A DNA stretch of 64,000 bases from the NCBI RefSeq assembly GCF_041912895.1, contig NZ_JAYSGI010000002.1, positions 124,001-188,000 of the forward strand. The letters run 5' to 3'. Shown here in pieces: positions 7,724 through 15,978 of this stretch (its first letter is position 1; every line of letters begins with the position of its first letter). The notes beneath the pieces were generated by a model. The model was not told where the DNA came from. It made no database searches and worked only from the letters and a program-made list of their open reading frames with translations. This DNA is from Pelagerythrobacter sp041912895. GTDB taxonomy: Bacteria > Pseudomonadota > Alphaproteobacteria > Sphingomonadales > Sphingomonadaceae. The translations under genes and the position numbers were made by a program.

Positions 7724-8113
7724 ATGGAACACGACTTGCGCGCGGCGCTGATCGGCTGGCTGCGCGCCGGCCCCGCGCCGCTCGATACGCTCAATTCGGT
7801 AACCGAGGAGGCGCCGCTGCGCGCCAGCCCGCCGTGGCTGGGCATCGCGGCGAGCGCGAGCATCGACTGGAGCACCAAGGACCGCAAGGGCCGCGAAGTG
7901 CGCGTGGCGTTGGAACTGCACACCCGCGCCGGCGAGGTCGCCGCCGATGCCGCGCTGGTGAGCGCGATCGACCGGCGGGTGGAAGCGCTGCCGCGCGCGC
8001 AGGCGGACTTCGCGATCGTCTCGACCATGTTCCTGCGCGCGCGCGCCGAACGGCGCGCGGACAACCGGCGCAGCGTGCTGCTGGAATACCGGTTCCGGTG
8101 CCTGGAGGCGTGA
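7724..8113 (+). CDS. DUF3168 protein, putative tail terminator (g8-like)
   Basis: A 129-residue member of DUF3168, the family of the GTA tail terminator that caps the tail tube at the head side. Recognisable parts are the N-terminal helix MEHDLRAALIGWLRAG, the strand ASASIDWSTKDRKGREVRVALELHTRAGEV and the C-terminal STMFLRARAERRADNRRSVLLEYRF. The stop codon TGA at 8111-8113 merges with the start of the family B repeat (ATCCTCCCC). Confidence 0.82.
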   Translation: MEHDLRAALIGWLRAGPAPLDTLNSVTEEAPLRASPPWLGIAASASIDWSTKDRKGREVRVALELHTRAGEVAADAALVSAIDRRVEALPRAQADFAIVSTMFLRARAERRADNRRSVLLEYRFRCLEA

Positions 8114-8261
8114 TCCTCCCCCACCGGGGGAGGGGGACCGCGCGCGAAGCGCGGGGTGGAGGGGCACTGGCCTCTGTTACCACAGCCGCCGTCTCGATCA
8201 TCTGCATGTGCCCCTCCACCATGCTTCGCATGGTCCCCCTCCCCGTGCCGGGGAGGATTTT
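8112..8261. repeat. Palindromic repeat (family B, copy 2)
   Basis: Begins inside the stop codon of the DUF3168 gene and ends GGGGAGGATTTT, like copy 1. The internal hairpin reads ACCATG-CTTCG-CATGGT where copy 1 has ACCACC-CTTCG-GGTGGT. Two stem pairs changed on both sides, so pairing is preserved. It fills most of the 168-base gap before the major tail protein gene, leaving only the AGGAG ribosome site after it. Confidence 0.82.
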
Positions 8262-8281
8262 CTTCAACAGGAGTAACACTC

Positions 8282-8689
8282 ATGACCGCACAGAAAGGCG
8301 CCGCCTTCCTGCTCAAGATCGGCGATGGCGGCGCAGCGCCCGCCTATGCCACCGTCGCCGGGCTGCGTACGACGCAGATGTCGATCAACGGCGACACCGT
8401 GGTCGTCACCCACAAGGAAAGCGGGGGCTGGCGCGAGCTGCTGTCGGGCGCGGGGACGCGCTCGGTCTCGGTCGCGGCGAGCGGGATCTTTCTCGGCAGC
8501 GAGGCCGAGGGCGCGATCCGCGCGCATGCGCTGGCGGGCACGATCGACGATTACGAGCTGTCGTTCGAGGACGGCGAGCGGCTGCGCGGGCGCTTCCTCG
8601 TCCAGCGGCTGGATTATGCCGGGGACTTCAACGGCGAGCGGAACTACACGCTGCAGCTGGAGAGCTCGGGCGCGGTGGTGCCGGCGTGA
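8282..8689 (+). CDS. Major tail protein (g9-like, TP901-1 family)
   Basis: A 135-residue tail-tube subunit. Typical family features are the N-terminus MTAQKGAAFLLKIGDGG, the central VAGLRTTQMSINGDTVVVTHK, GGWRELLSGAGTRSVSVAASG and the C-terminal GRFLVQRLDYAGDFNGERN. ACAGGAGTAACACTC precedes the ATG, a strong ribosome site. The stop overlaps the GTG of the next gene. High tail-tube expression would fit the strong site. Confidence 0.9.
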   Translation: MTAQKGAAFLLKIGDGGAAPAYATVAGLRTTQMSINGDTVVVTHKESGGWRELLSGAGTRSVSVAASGIFLGSEAEGAIRAHALAGTIDDYELSFEDGERLRGRFLVQRLDYAGDFNGERNYTLQLESSGAVVPA

Positions 8690-9021
8690 GCGCCTCCACC
8701 GTAAGCAATCCGTTGCGCGGAGAGGCTTCGCTGGTCGTCGCCGGGCAGGCGCATCTGCTGCGCCCGACCTTTGCCGCGCTGGTCGCGGCGGAGGAGGAAC
8801 TCGGCCCGCTGTTCGCGCTGGTCGAGCGGGCGGGCGAAGGGCGGCTGCGGCTGACCGAGATGGCGGCGCTGTTCTGGCACTGCCTGGCCGAGCCGGGCGG
8901 GCCGACGCGCGAGCAGGTGGGCGAGGCGGTCGCGGCGCAGGGCCTCGCCGCCTGCGCCGCCCCGCTGCGCGCGCTGCTCGGGCAGATATTGCAGGGGCAT
9001 CCTTCGACAGGCTCAGGATGA
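8686..9021 (+). CDS. GTA gp10-like protein with repeat-derived C-terminus
   Basis: A 111-residue protein in the g10 position, starting with a GTG that overlaps the previous stop. The body (NPLRGEASLVVAGQAHLLRPTFAALVAAEEE, split around residue 20) resembles the GTA gp10 family, which works in tail assembly. The final residues HPSTGSG are encoded by a dispersed repeat, CCTTCGACAGGCTCAGGATG, and the TGA stop is inside it. The ancestral C-terminus was probably different. Confidence 0.78.
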   Translation: MSASTVSNPLRGEASLVVAGQAHLLRPTFAALVAAEEELGPLFALVERAGEGRLRLTEMAALFWHCLAEPGGPTREQVGEAVAAQGLAACAAPLRALLGQILQGHPSTGSG

Positions 9022-9023
9022 GT
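8998..9023. repeat. Dispersed short repeat (family C, copy 1) spanning a stop and a start codon
   Basis: GCATCCTTCGACAGGCTCAGGATGAG. The core CTTCGACAGGCTCAG recurs twice in inverted orientation at 36488-36558. Here it lies across the junction of two coding genes and supplies both the TGA of the upstream gene and the ATG of the downstream one. Confidence 0.85.
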
Positions 9024-9224
9024 GGGGGCGTGAGCACCTTCGCCGCCGCCGCGCTGCCGCTGTGCGCGCTGGCGGCGCGCGGGCTCGGCTGGCGGCCGGG
9101 CGATTTCTGGGCCGCGACTCCGGCGGAGCTGGCTTCGTGTCTGGCCGATCCGGGCACGCCTGCTGCGGCGGCGATGGGCCGCGACGAACTCGCAACATTG
9201 ATGGAGCGCGATGGCGATGGATGA
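9018..9224 (+). CDS. Phage tail assembly chaperone (g10.1-like, DUF2376 type)
   Basis: A 68-residue protein with the family's core: ALPLCALAARGLGWRPGDFWAATPAELASCL, in which GWRPGDFW and TPAEL are the recognisable elements. It should guide tape-measure and tube assembly. The ATG at 9018 overlaps the upstream stop and comes from a repeat; a GTG at 9030 (VSTFAAAALP) may be the older start. The gene overlaps the tape-measure start by 14 bases. Confidence 0.8.
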   Translation: MSGGVSTFAAAALPLCALAARGLGWRPGDFWAATPAELASCLADPGTPAAAAMGRDELATLMERDGDG

Positions 9225-9795
9225 GATCGAGGAAATGCTGATCGAGGTGCGCGCCGGGACGCGGGGCTTCGCCGCCGATATCGCGCAGATGCGCGGGTCG
9301 CTCGACACCGCGCTGGTATCGGGCTTCCGCGACGCGGGATCGGTGCTGGAGCGCGGGCTGATGTCCGCCATCCGGCGCGGCAGCCTGGGTTTCGACGACC
9401 TGAAGCGCACCGCGTCGGCCGCGCTCGACCAGATCGCCGCGCAGGCGATGCAACTGGGGCTCGACCGGATTCTCGGCGGTGGCGGCGCGAGCGGCGGCGG
9501 CGGGATCGGCGGGCTGCTCGGCGGCCTTGCCGGAGCGTTGTTCGGCTTGCCGGGCCGCGCGACCGGCGGTCCGGTGTCTCCGGGGCGCGGCTACGTCGTC
9601 GGCGAGCACGGCCCCGAACTGTTCGTGCCGACGAGCGCCGGGCGGGTCGAGGCCTCGCTGCCCGCCGCGCCTGCGCGCGAGGTGCGCGTGTCGATCAACC
9701 TCGCCGCCCCGCGCGGGGCAAGCGCGCCGATGGCGTTGCAGCGCTCCGGGCGGCAGGTCGCGAGCGCGGTGCGGCGGAGTTTGTTGGGCGGGTGA
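9211..9795 (+). CDS. Short tape-measure protein (g11-like)
   Basis: A 194-residue protein with the tape-measure C-terminal signature: Gly-rich GGGGASGGGGIGGLLGGLAG, then GRATGGPVSPGRGYVVGEHGPELFVPTSAG. Phage tape measures are usually many hundreds of residues; this length implies a very short tail, as GTA particles and their g11 have. The N-terminal helix region (EIEEMLIEVRAGTRGFAADI) is also g11-like. Start ATG 9211; a second ATG at 9217 is possible. Confidence 0.85.
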   Translation: MAMDEIEEMLIEVRAGTRGFAADIAQMRGSLDTALVSGFRDAGSVLERGLMSAIRRGSLGFDDLKRTASAALDQIAAQAMQLGLDRILGGGGASGGGGIGGLLGGLAGALFGLPGRATGGPVSPGRGYVVGEHGPELFVPTSAGRVEASLPAAPAREVRVSINLAAPRGASAPMALQRSGRQVASAVRRSLLGG

Positions 9796-9815
9796 TTGTG
9801 GCGGTGGTGACTCCC

Positions 9816-10144
9816 TCGCGGAGTTTTTTGTTCGCCTCAAGCGCCGGCGGGGCCATCCGGCCCCTTTGCTATCCTCGCTCATACGCCCTTCGGGCGCGTC
9901 GCTGCGGGCGCGCGTTCGCGCTTGCGGTCGGCTGGTCGCCGACCGGACCCTTCCAAGTCATAGCTGCCAGGCACCGGAATATTCCAAGTCATTTCCGTCA
10001 GGCGAAATCCCGGTCGGCGACCAGCCGACCGCAAGGCCGAACGGCCGCCCGCAGGCGCCCCGTACCCCGGACTTGATCCGGGGGAAGGGAACAGCGCCGA
10101 GGACGAACGCGCGGATGCGCGTTCGAAAAACAAAAAACTCCGCG
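9816..10144. repeat. Long hairpin repeat (family A, copy 3)
   Basis: Fills most of the 398-base gap between g11-like and g12-like genes; no gene is seen. The ends are inverted copies of GCGGAGTTTTTTGTT. Left arm: GGGGCC-ATCC-GGCCCC (9849-9864), GCGC-GTTC-GCGC (9910-9921), GGTCGGC-TGGTC-GCCGACC. Right arm: GGTCGGC-GACCA-GCCGACC, GGCC-GAAC-GGCC, CGAACGCGC-GGAT-GCGCGTTCG (10104-10125), then AAAAACAAAAAACTCCGC. The centre contains TTCCAAGTCAT twice, hinting at a small internal duplication (9950-9992). Confidence 0.87.
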
Positions 10145-10193
10145 GCAACCAAGAATCCCGCTCGCCAGACCATACAACCCGGAGAAACAAACC

Positions 10194-12527
10194 ATGCCCT
10201 TCTGGCTGGCGCGCGAGCGCCGCGATCAGGACTCCGACTGGATCCAGCGGTTCGATCCGCGCTTCTGGACGGTCGACTTCCCGCGTCCGATGACCGCCAG
10301 CGTCGTCACCACGTCGCCCGATGCGCTGCGGGTCGATCTGGAATTCCACCACCGCGACGCGCTGGCGGGGCTGATCTGGGCGAGCGAGGACACGCTCGAC
10401 CACCCGCTGCTCGCCTATGCGACCGACCGCGATTACGAGCGCACCACGCTGCGCTTCCGCTGGCGTTCGTCGGGCATCGTGCCGCTCGACGCGCCGCACG
10501 GCCCGACGCTGACGATCGAGGGGCGCGATGCGGCGGGCGAGCCGCGCAGCTGGTACGTGCGGCTGTGGAACTACGCCAGCGGCAGCCCCGAGGACGCCGC
10601 GATCGCGCTGCCCTTTTCCGCGATCGCCGGCGGGTGGGACGGACTGGGCGGCGGCGGCAACGAAGCGGTGTATCCGCGCGATATCGAGCGGATGTTCGTC
10701 TCGCTCGTTCCGCCCGGTTACGACCCTGCCGATCCGGCCCTGCTGCCCGCCCGCGCGAACGGCTGGGCCGAGATGTCCGGCATCCGCTGCGAGGGCCACC
10801 GCGCGATGATCGCGATCGGCGACGTCATGCTGCCCGAACACGGCACCGGCATGTGCACCGCCTACGATGACAGCTACAACCAGACGCCCGCGCGGCTGCT
10901 GCGCACGATGCGCGGCCTCGGCTATCGCGGCGCGTTCGTCCACTACGTCGGGATGAGCCACTATTACCGACTCGAGCGGACCGCCGAGGGGCTGAAGGCC
11001 GCCGCATCCGCCACGTTCGCGGCGCCCGCGCTGGCGTGGCACCGCAACTTCCTCGCGCGCGCGGTGGCACAGGGCGATGCGCCGGTCCCCTCGCTGTCCT
11101 ACGAACTATTGGCGCAGGACTGCCCGGCGGGCTGGATGCAGCGCGCGCACGACGGCAGCCCGGCGCTGACCGGCTGGTCGCCGCCTTCGACGCTACTTTC
11201 GCCGTGCAACATCGCGGCGCAGAATTTCCTGCGCGTGGCGATGCTGAAGCTGGTCGACCTGATGGCGCAGGCCGGCGCGCGACCGGTGTTCCAGATCGGC
11301 GAGCCGTGGTGGTGGGTCACCACCGACGGCAAGATCTGCCTCTACGACGATGCGGCCAAGGCCCGTTTCGGCGGCGACCCCCCGATCATCGCCGACGTGC
11401 GCCAGCCGCTCGATGCGGCGCAGAAGCAGTTGCTCGACATCGCCGGCAGCGAGCTGGCGATATCGACCTCGGGCATCCGCTACCGCGTCATCAACGCGGC
11501 CGGGCCCGAGGCGGACGTCCGCCTGCTGGTGTTCACCCCCACGGTACTCGATCCGGCGATGCCCGAACTCTATCGCGCCAACCTGCCGCGCGCCTGGCGC
11601 TGGCCGCTCTACGACGGGCTGCAACTGGAAGACTACGACTGGCTGACCACCGCGCACGATGCCCGGCGCAGGCAGGGTTACGCCTTCGTACAGGATAGGC
11701 TCGGCTATCCGCTCGAGCGGCAGGAATATCTTTCCGGCTTCGTGCTCGACGCGGGCGATGCGGACGCGTTCTGGCGTCGGATCGACGCCGGGCTCGATCA
11801 GGCGCGCGAAAGCGGGGTCGCGCGCGGCTACGTCTGGGCGCAGCCGCAGATCGCGCGCGACGGTTACGTGCGGCTCCCCCCGACAGAGGATCTATCGATG
11901 CAGGCTTTCGACGACGTGCTGTACCCGCTCGCGCTCGGCCGCGATGCGGCGGTCAGCCCCGAATTCTCTACCTCGGTCGCGGTCGGCGCATCGGGGCACG
12001 AGCGGCGCAATTCGCTGTGGTCCGACGCGCGGCTGCGCTTCGACGTGGGGCCGGGCATCCGCTCGGAAGCCGAACTGGGCGCGCTGATCGCATTCTTCCG
12101 CGCCCGGCGCGGAGCGGCGCGGGGCTTCCGCCTGGCAGACCCGTTCGATTTCAGCTCGCACGGGATGACCGGCACGCCCACCGCGTTCGACCAGCTTCTC
12201 GGCATCGGCGACGGCGCGCGCGATGGCTTCGCGCTGGTCAAGGCCTATGGCGAGGGCGACGAACCGCAGGTGCGCCCGATCACCCGCCCCCGCGCGCAGA
12301 CGGTGCGCGTCAGCGTGGACGGAGTGGAGACCGCGGGCTGGACGCTCGCGCCGGGCGGCCGGCTGCTGCTCGATCATGCCCCGCCGCCGGGCGCCGAGGT
12401 GCGCGCCGGGTTCCTGTTCGACGTGCCGGTCCGCTTCGCCGAAGACCGGATCGACGTGACCGGGGCGAACTTCGCCGCGGGCGAAGCGCCCACGGTGCCG
12501 CTGATCGAGATCAGGGAAGCGGCATGA
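10194..12527 (+). CDS. DUF2460 distal tail protein (g12-like) fused to a large N-terminal domain
   Basis: A 777-residue protein. The last 209 residues, from internal Met569 (MQAFDDVLYPLALG, then GHERRNSLWSDARLRFDVGPG and ALIAFFRARRGAARGFRLADP), are a complete DUF2460 protein like GTA g12. The first 568 residues are unrelated to g12; segments such as GTGMCTAYDDSYNQTPARLL, YRGAFVHYVGMSHYY and PVFQIGEPWWWVTTDGK look like a glycosidase-type alpha/beta barrel. ATG 11898 (codon 569) has AGAGGA about nine bases upstream, so the DUF2460 part may also be made alone. No catalytic assignment is made. Confidence 0.82.
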   Translation: MPFWLARERRDQDSDWIQRFDPRFWTVDFPRPMTASVVTTSPDALRVDLEFHHRDALAGLIWASEDTLDHPLLAYATDRDYERTTLRFRWRSSGIVPLDAPHGPTLTIEGRDAAGEPRSWYVRLWNYASGSPEDAAIALPFSAIAGGWDGLGGGGNEAVYPRDIERMFVSLVPPGYDPADPALLPARANGWAEMSGIRCEGHRAMIAIGDVMLPEHGTGMCTAYDDSYNQTPARLLRTMRGLGYRGAFVHYVGMSHYYRLERTAEGLKAAASATFAAPALAWHRNFLARAVAQGDAPVPSLSYELLAQDCPAGWMQRAHDGSPALTGWSPPSTLLSPCNIAAQNFLRVAMLKLVDLMAQAGARPVFQIGEPWWWVTTDGKICLYDDAAKARFGGDPPIIADVRQPLDAAQKQLLDIAGSELAISTSGIRYRVINAAGPEADVRLLVFTPTVLDPAMPELYRANLPRAWRWPLYDGLQLEDYDWLTTAHDARRRQGYAFVQDRLGYPLERQEYLSGFVLDAGDADAFWRRIDAGLDQARESGVARGYVWAQPQIARDGYVRLPPTEDLSMQAFDDVLYPLALGRDAAVSPEFSTSVAVGASGHERRNSLWSDARLRFDVGPGIRSEAELGALIAFFRARRGAARGFRLADPFDFSSHGMTGTPTAFDQLLGIGDGARDGFALVKAYGEGDEPQVRPITRPRAQTVRVSVDGVETAGWTLAPGGRLLLDHAPPPGAEVRAGFLFDVPVRFAEDRIDVTGANFAAGEAPTVPLIEIREAA

Positions 12528-13339
12528 GCCGGGTGTTCTTCGCCACCGAACTCGAAGGCGTCGCGACCTTCTGGCGCGTCTATCGCCGCGACGGGGTCAC
12601 GTTCGGCTTCACCGGGCACGACCGCGACCTGTGGTTCGACGGCGTGCTCCACCGCGCCGCGCCGGGCATGGTGCCGAGCGCGCTGCGCCGCACCGCCGCG
12701 CTGGCCGACGACAGCGCCGAGGTGCGCGGGGCGCTGTCGCACGACAGCATCTCCGCCGCCGATCTCGCCGCGGGCCGGTTCGATCACGCGCGGGTCGAGG
12801 TGGGCGCGGTGGACTGGGAGACGCGCGAGTGCGCCACGCTCTATCACGGCACGCTCGGCCAGGTGTCGCACGGCGCCGGGCGTTTCGCCGCCGAGCTGAT
12901 CTCGGCCAAGGCGGCGCTCGACGCCGATACGATCCCGCGCACCAGCCCGACCTGCCGGGCGGACTTCTGCGCCCCCGGATGCGGCCTTTCGCCACCGCGC
13001 TTCACGCACGAGGCCGTGCTGACGGCGATCGATCTCGAGGCCAACGCCGCAACCTTCGATGGGCCTGCGTGGCAAGCGATGGCGGGCGGACGGATACGCT
13101 GGATCGACGGGCCGCACGTCGGCACGACGATGCGCGTCGCCGCCGCTGGCGAGGACGGGCTGGTGCTCGACGCGCCGCTCGATCCCGCGGTCGTGCCGGG
13201 GATTCGCGCCACGCTGCGCGAAGGGTGCGACAAGCGGCTGAGCACCTGCGCGGCGCGCTTCGGCAACGCGATCAACTTCCAGGGCGAGCCCTATCTGCCG
13301 GGCAACGACCTGCTCGTGCGCTATCCGTTGGCATCGTGA
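12524..13339 (+). CDS. DUF2163 baseplate/hub protein (g13-like)
   Basis: A 271-residue DUF2163 protein, the GTA baseplate component that couples the distal tail to the hub. The N-terminal domain (FATELEGVATFWRVYRRDGV, FTGHDRDLWFDG) and the Cys-containing C-terminal domain (SPTCRADFCAPGCGL, EGCDKRLSTCAARFGNAINF) are both present. The cysteines C-x4-C-x3-C and C-x5-C suit the iron-sulfur or metal site known for this family. ATGA overlap with the gene before; GTGA overlap with the gene after. Confidence 0.88.
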   Translation: MSRVFFATELEGVATFWRVYRRDGVTFGFTGHDRDLWFDGVLHRAAPGMVPSALRRTAALADDSAEVRGALSHDSISAADLAAGRFDHARVEVGAVDWETRECATLYHGTLGQVSHGAGRFAAELISAKAALDADTIPRTSPTCRADFCAPGCGLSPPRFTHEAVLTAIDLEANAATFDGPAWQAMAGGRIRWIDGPHVGTTMRVAAAGEDGLVLDAPLDPAVVPGIRATLREGCDKRLSTCAARFGNAINFQGEPYLPGNDLLVRYPLAS

Positions 13340-13767
13340 GCGCGCCGGTTCCGGGCGCTATGATCGGACATGCCGTGGCGCGGGCGGCAGAGGCGCTGGT
13401 CGGCACGCGCTTCCGGCTGCACGGGCGCGATCCGGGCTGGGGGCTCGACTGCATCGGGCTTGCCGCCGCGGCGCTGGAAGGGGCGGGAATCGAAACGCAT
13501 CCCCCCACCGGCTACGCGCTGCGCAACGCCGATACGCGCGATGCGGTCGCCCTCGCGCAGCGCTCGGGCCTCGTTGCGGCGCAGGGAGCCGAACTGCCGG
13601 GCGACATCGTGCTCGTGCGTGCGGGGCCGGCGCAGGTCCACCTGCTCGTGATCTCGTCCACGAGCGGATTCATCCACGCCCACGCCGGGCTGCGGCGCGT
13701 CGTCGCGTGCCCCGGCGCACCCGCCTGGCCGGTGCTTCACCGCTGGCGCGCGATCGGAAAGGTCTGA
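13336..13767 (+). CDS. NlpC/P60-family cell-wall peptidase (g14-like)
   Basis: A 143-residue tail-associated peptidase expected to open the recipient's peptidoglycan. The catalytic Cys39 lies in WGLDCIGLAAAAL and the His is probably His102 in QVHLLVI, with a further His cluster IHAHAG at 113-117. The length and the DCIG motif fit the GTA g14 group rather than housekeeping NlpC proteins. Start GTG 13336 overlaps the previous TGA. Confidence 0.87.
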   Translation: MSAPVPGAMIGHAVARAAEALVGTRFRLHGRDPGWGLDCIGLAAAALEGAGIETHPPTGYALRNADTRDAVALAQRSGLVAAQGAELPGDIVLVRAGPAQVHLLVISSTSGFIHAHAGLRRVVACPGAPAWPVLHRWRAIGKV

Positions 13768-13771
13768 CATC

Positions 13772-15958
13772 ATGGCGACATTGGTACTTGGCGCGGTCGG
13801 CACGCTGATCGGCGGGCCGGTCGGCGGCGCGATCGGTGCGCTTATTGGCCGGCAGGTCGACGGCGCGGTGCTGGGCCGCGGCGGCGCGCGCGAAGGCCCG
13901 CGGTTGAAGGATCTGGCGATCACGACCTCGAGCTACGGCCAGCCGCTGCCGCGCCATTTCGGGCGCATGCGCGTGGGCGGCAGCGTGATCTGGGCGACCG
14001 ACCTCGCCGAGAACCGCGAGACGAGCGGCGGGGGCAAGGGCAAGCCGAAGACCACCACCTACAGCTACACCAGCTCGTTCGCGGTCGCGCTCGCCAGCCG
14101 TCCGATCGAGCGGGTCGGGCGCATCTGGGCCGACGGCGACCTGCTGCGCGGCGCGGCGGGCGACCTCAAGACCGGGGGAACGCTGCGCATCCACACCGGG
14201 CACGGCGACCAGCTGCCCGACCCACTGATCGCCTCGGCCGAAGGCGTGGCTTGCCCGGCCTTCCGCAACTGTGCCTATGCGGTGTTCGAAGATCTCGACC
14301 TCGCTGATTTCGGCAACCGCATCCCCGCGCTGACCTTCGAGGTTTTCGCCGACACCGCGCCGGTAGCGCTGGATGCTTTGATCGCGCCGCTCCCCGCCGT
14401 CCCCACGGGCGTCTCGTTCGCGCGGATGGAAGGCTATTCGCACGAAGGGGGGTCGCTGCGCGGCCAGCTCGAGGCGATCGACGCGCTCTTTCCGCTGATT
14501 TGCGATGGCGGTGGCAAGGCGCTGTCGATCGGCTTGGCGACCAGCGCGGCCGAGACCGCGGTGCTGTTGCCGCCCGCCGTGGTCGGCAACGACCGCGACG
14601 ATTTCGGCGGCGAGGCGGGCTTCGATCACGATCGCGCCTCGCCGACACCCGTGTCCGACGCGCTGCGCTATTACGACATCGAGCGCGATTATCAGCCGGG
14701 ACTGCAACGCAGCGAGGGCGCGGCGGTGACCGCCGCCAGCCGAACGCTGGAATTTCCCGCCGCGCTGCACGCGGACGGCGCGCGGGCGCTAGTTACACTC
14801 GCCAGCCAGCGCGCGCGCTGGACCGGCGACCGGCTCGCTTGGCGCATCGCCGAGCTCGATCCCGCGATCCGGCCCGGCGCGCTGGTGCGCGCGCCCGGTA
14901 TCGCAGGCGTGTGGCGCGTTGCGGCATGGGAATGGCGCGATGGCGCGGTCGAGCTCGAACTGCATCGGCTGCCGCCCGCCGGAGCCTTCGCGCCGCCCGG
15001 AGAGATCGGCTCACCGGGCTTGCCGGCCGACGCCTTGCCCTGGCCGACACGCCTGCGGGCGTTCGAACTGCCGTGGAACGGCAGCGGCGATCCGTCGATC
15101 CCCGCGGTGTTCGCCGCCGCCAGCGCAGGCGGCGAATCATGGCGCGGCGCCGCGCTTCACGCCGATCGCGCGGGCGCGCTCGTGCCGCTCGGCACGACCG
15201 GGCGCGCGCGCAGCATCTCAGGCGCGCTCACGACGCCGCTGGCGGGTTCGCCCGCACTCTTGCTCGAGCGGACGGCGGCGCTCCAGGTAGAGCTAGTGGC
15301 GGACGATCTCGGCTTCGCCCCGGCCACGTTTGATGCACTCGCAACGGGGGCCAACCGGCTGCTGATCGGAGGAGAAATCGTCCAGTTCGCGCGCGCCGAA
15401 CGGGTCGCGCCGCAGATATGGCGACTGAGCGGACTGCTGCGCGGACGTGGCGGCACCGAGGCCGCGGCGCAGGCGGGCCATCCCCTCGGAACGGCCGTGA
15501 CTCTGCTCGACGACAGTCTCGTTCCGCTAACGCTCGACGGGCCGGCAGGCGGCGCCATTCCGGCGATCGCCGCGATCGGCATGGCGGAAAGCGAGCCGGT
15601 GACGGCGATGGTCGAAAGCGCGGGTACGACTCGTATGCCGCTCACTCCCGTTCATCCGCAGGCGGCGTCGACCTCGGCCGGCGCTCTCGAATTGCGCTGG
15701 ATCCGGCGCGCACGTGGCGCGTGGGGCTGGCCGGACGGGATCGAGACGCCCCTGGTCGAGCAGAGCGAACGCTATCGCGTCGGAGTAGGCCCGGTCGGTT
15801 CTCCGGTCGCGAACTGGGAAGTGAGCGAACCCGCTCTCGTCATCGCCCCGGCCGAGCGCGCCGCGCTCGCGGCCGAGCATCCCGGCACGGCTGTGTGGGT
15901 ACGCCAGCTAGGCAGCTTCGCCGCGTCCGATCCTCTCCATCTCTGCAATCTCGACTGA
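13772..15958 (+). CDS. GTA-like tail hub / host-specificity protein (g15-like)
   Basis: A 728-residue hub protein starting MATLVLGAVGTLIGGPVGG, a Gly-rich pattern typical of g15. The following part (ITTSSYGQPLPRHFGRMRVGG, TTTYSYTSSFAVALASRPIE) and the tail-3-like domain around residues 200-400 (GYSHEGGSLRGQLEAIDALF) are intact. Rhodobacterial g15 is about 1300 residues and has an internal TIM-barrel-like domain; that segment is absent here, and a barrel-like domain appears instead at the front of the DUF2460 protein. Confidence 0.85.
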   Translation: MATLVLGAVGTLIGGPVGGAIGALIGRQVDGAVLGRGGAREGPRLKDLAITTSSYGQPLPRHFGRMRVGGSVIWATDLAENRETSGGGKGKPKTTTYSYTSSFAVALASRPIERVGRIWADGDLLRGAAGDLKTGGTLRIHTGHGDQLPDPLIASAEGVACPAFRNCAYAVFEDLDLADFGNRIPALTFEVFADTAPVALDALIAPLPAVPTGVSFARMEGYSHEGGSLRGQLEAIDALFPLICDGGGKALSIGLATSAAETAVLLPPAVVGNDRDDFGGEAGFDHDRASPTPVSDALRYYDIERDYQPGLQRSEGAAVTAASRTLEFPAALHADGARALVTLASQRARWTGDRLAWRIAELDPAIRPGALVRAPGIAGVWRVAAWEWRDGAVELELHRLPPAGAFAPPGEIGSPGLPADALPWPTRLRAFELPWNGSGDPSIPAVFAAASAGGESWRGAALHADRAGALVPLGTTGRARSISGALTTPLAGSPALLLERTAALQVELVADDLGFAPATFDALATGANRLLIGGEIVQFARAERVAPQIWRLSGLLRGRGGTEAAAQAGHPLGTAVTLLDDSLVPLTLDGPAGGAIPAIAAIGMAESEPVTAMVESAGTTRMPLTPVHPQAASTSAGALELRWIRRARGAWGWPDGIETPLVEQSERYRVGVGPVGSPVANWEVSEPALVIAPAERAALAAEHPGTAVWVRQLGSFAASDPLHLCNLD

Positions 15959-15978
15959 AATCCACGAGGAGCACGCCC

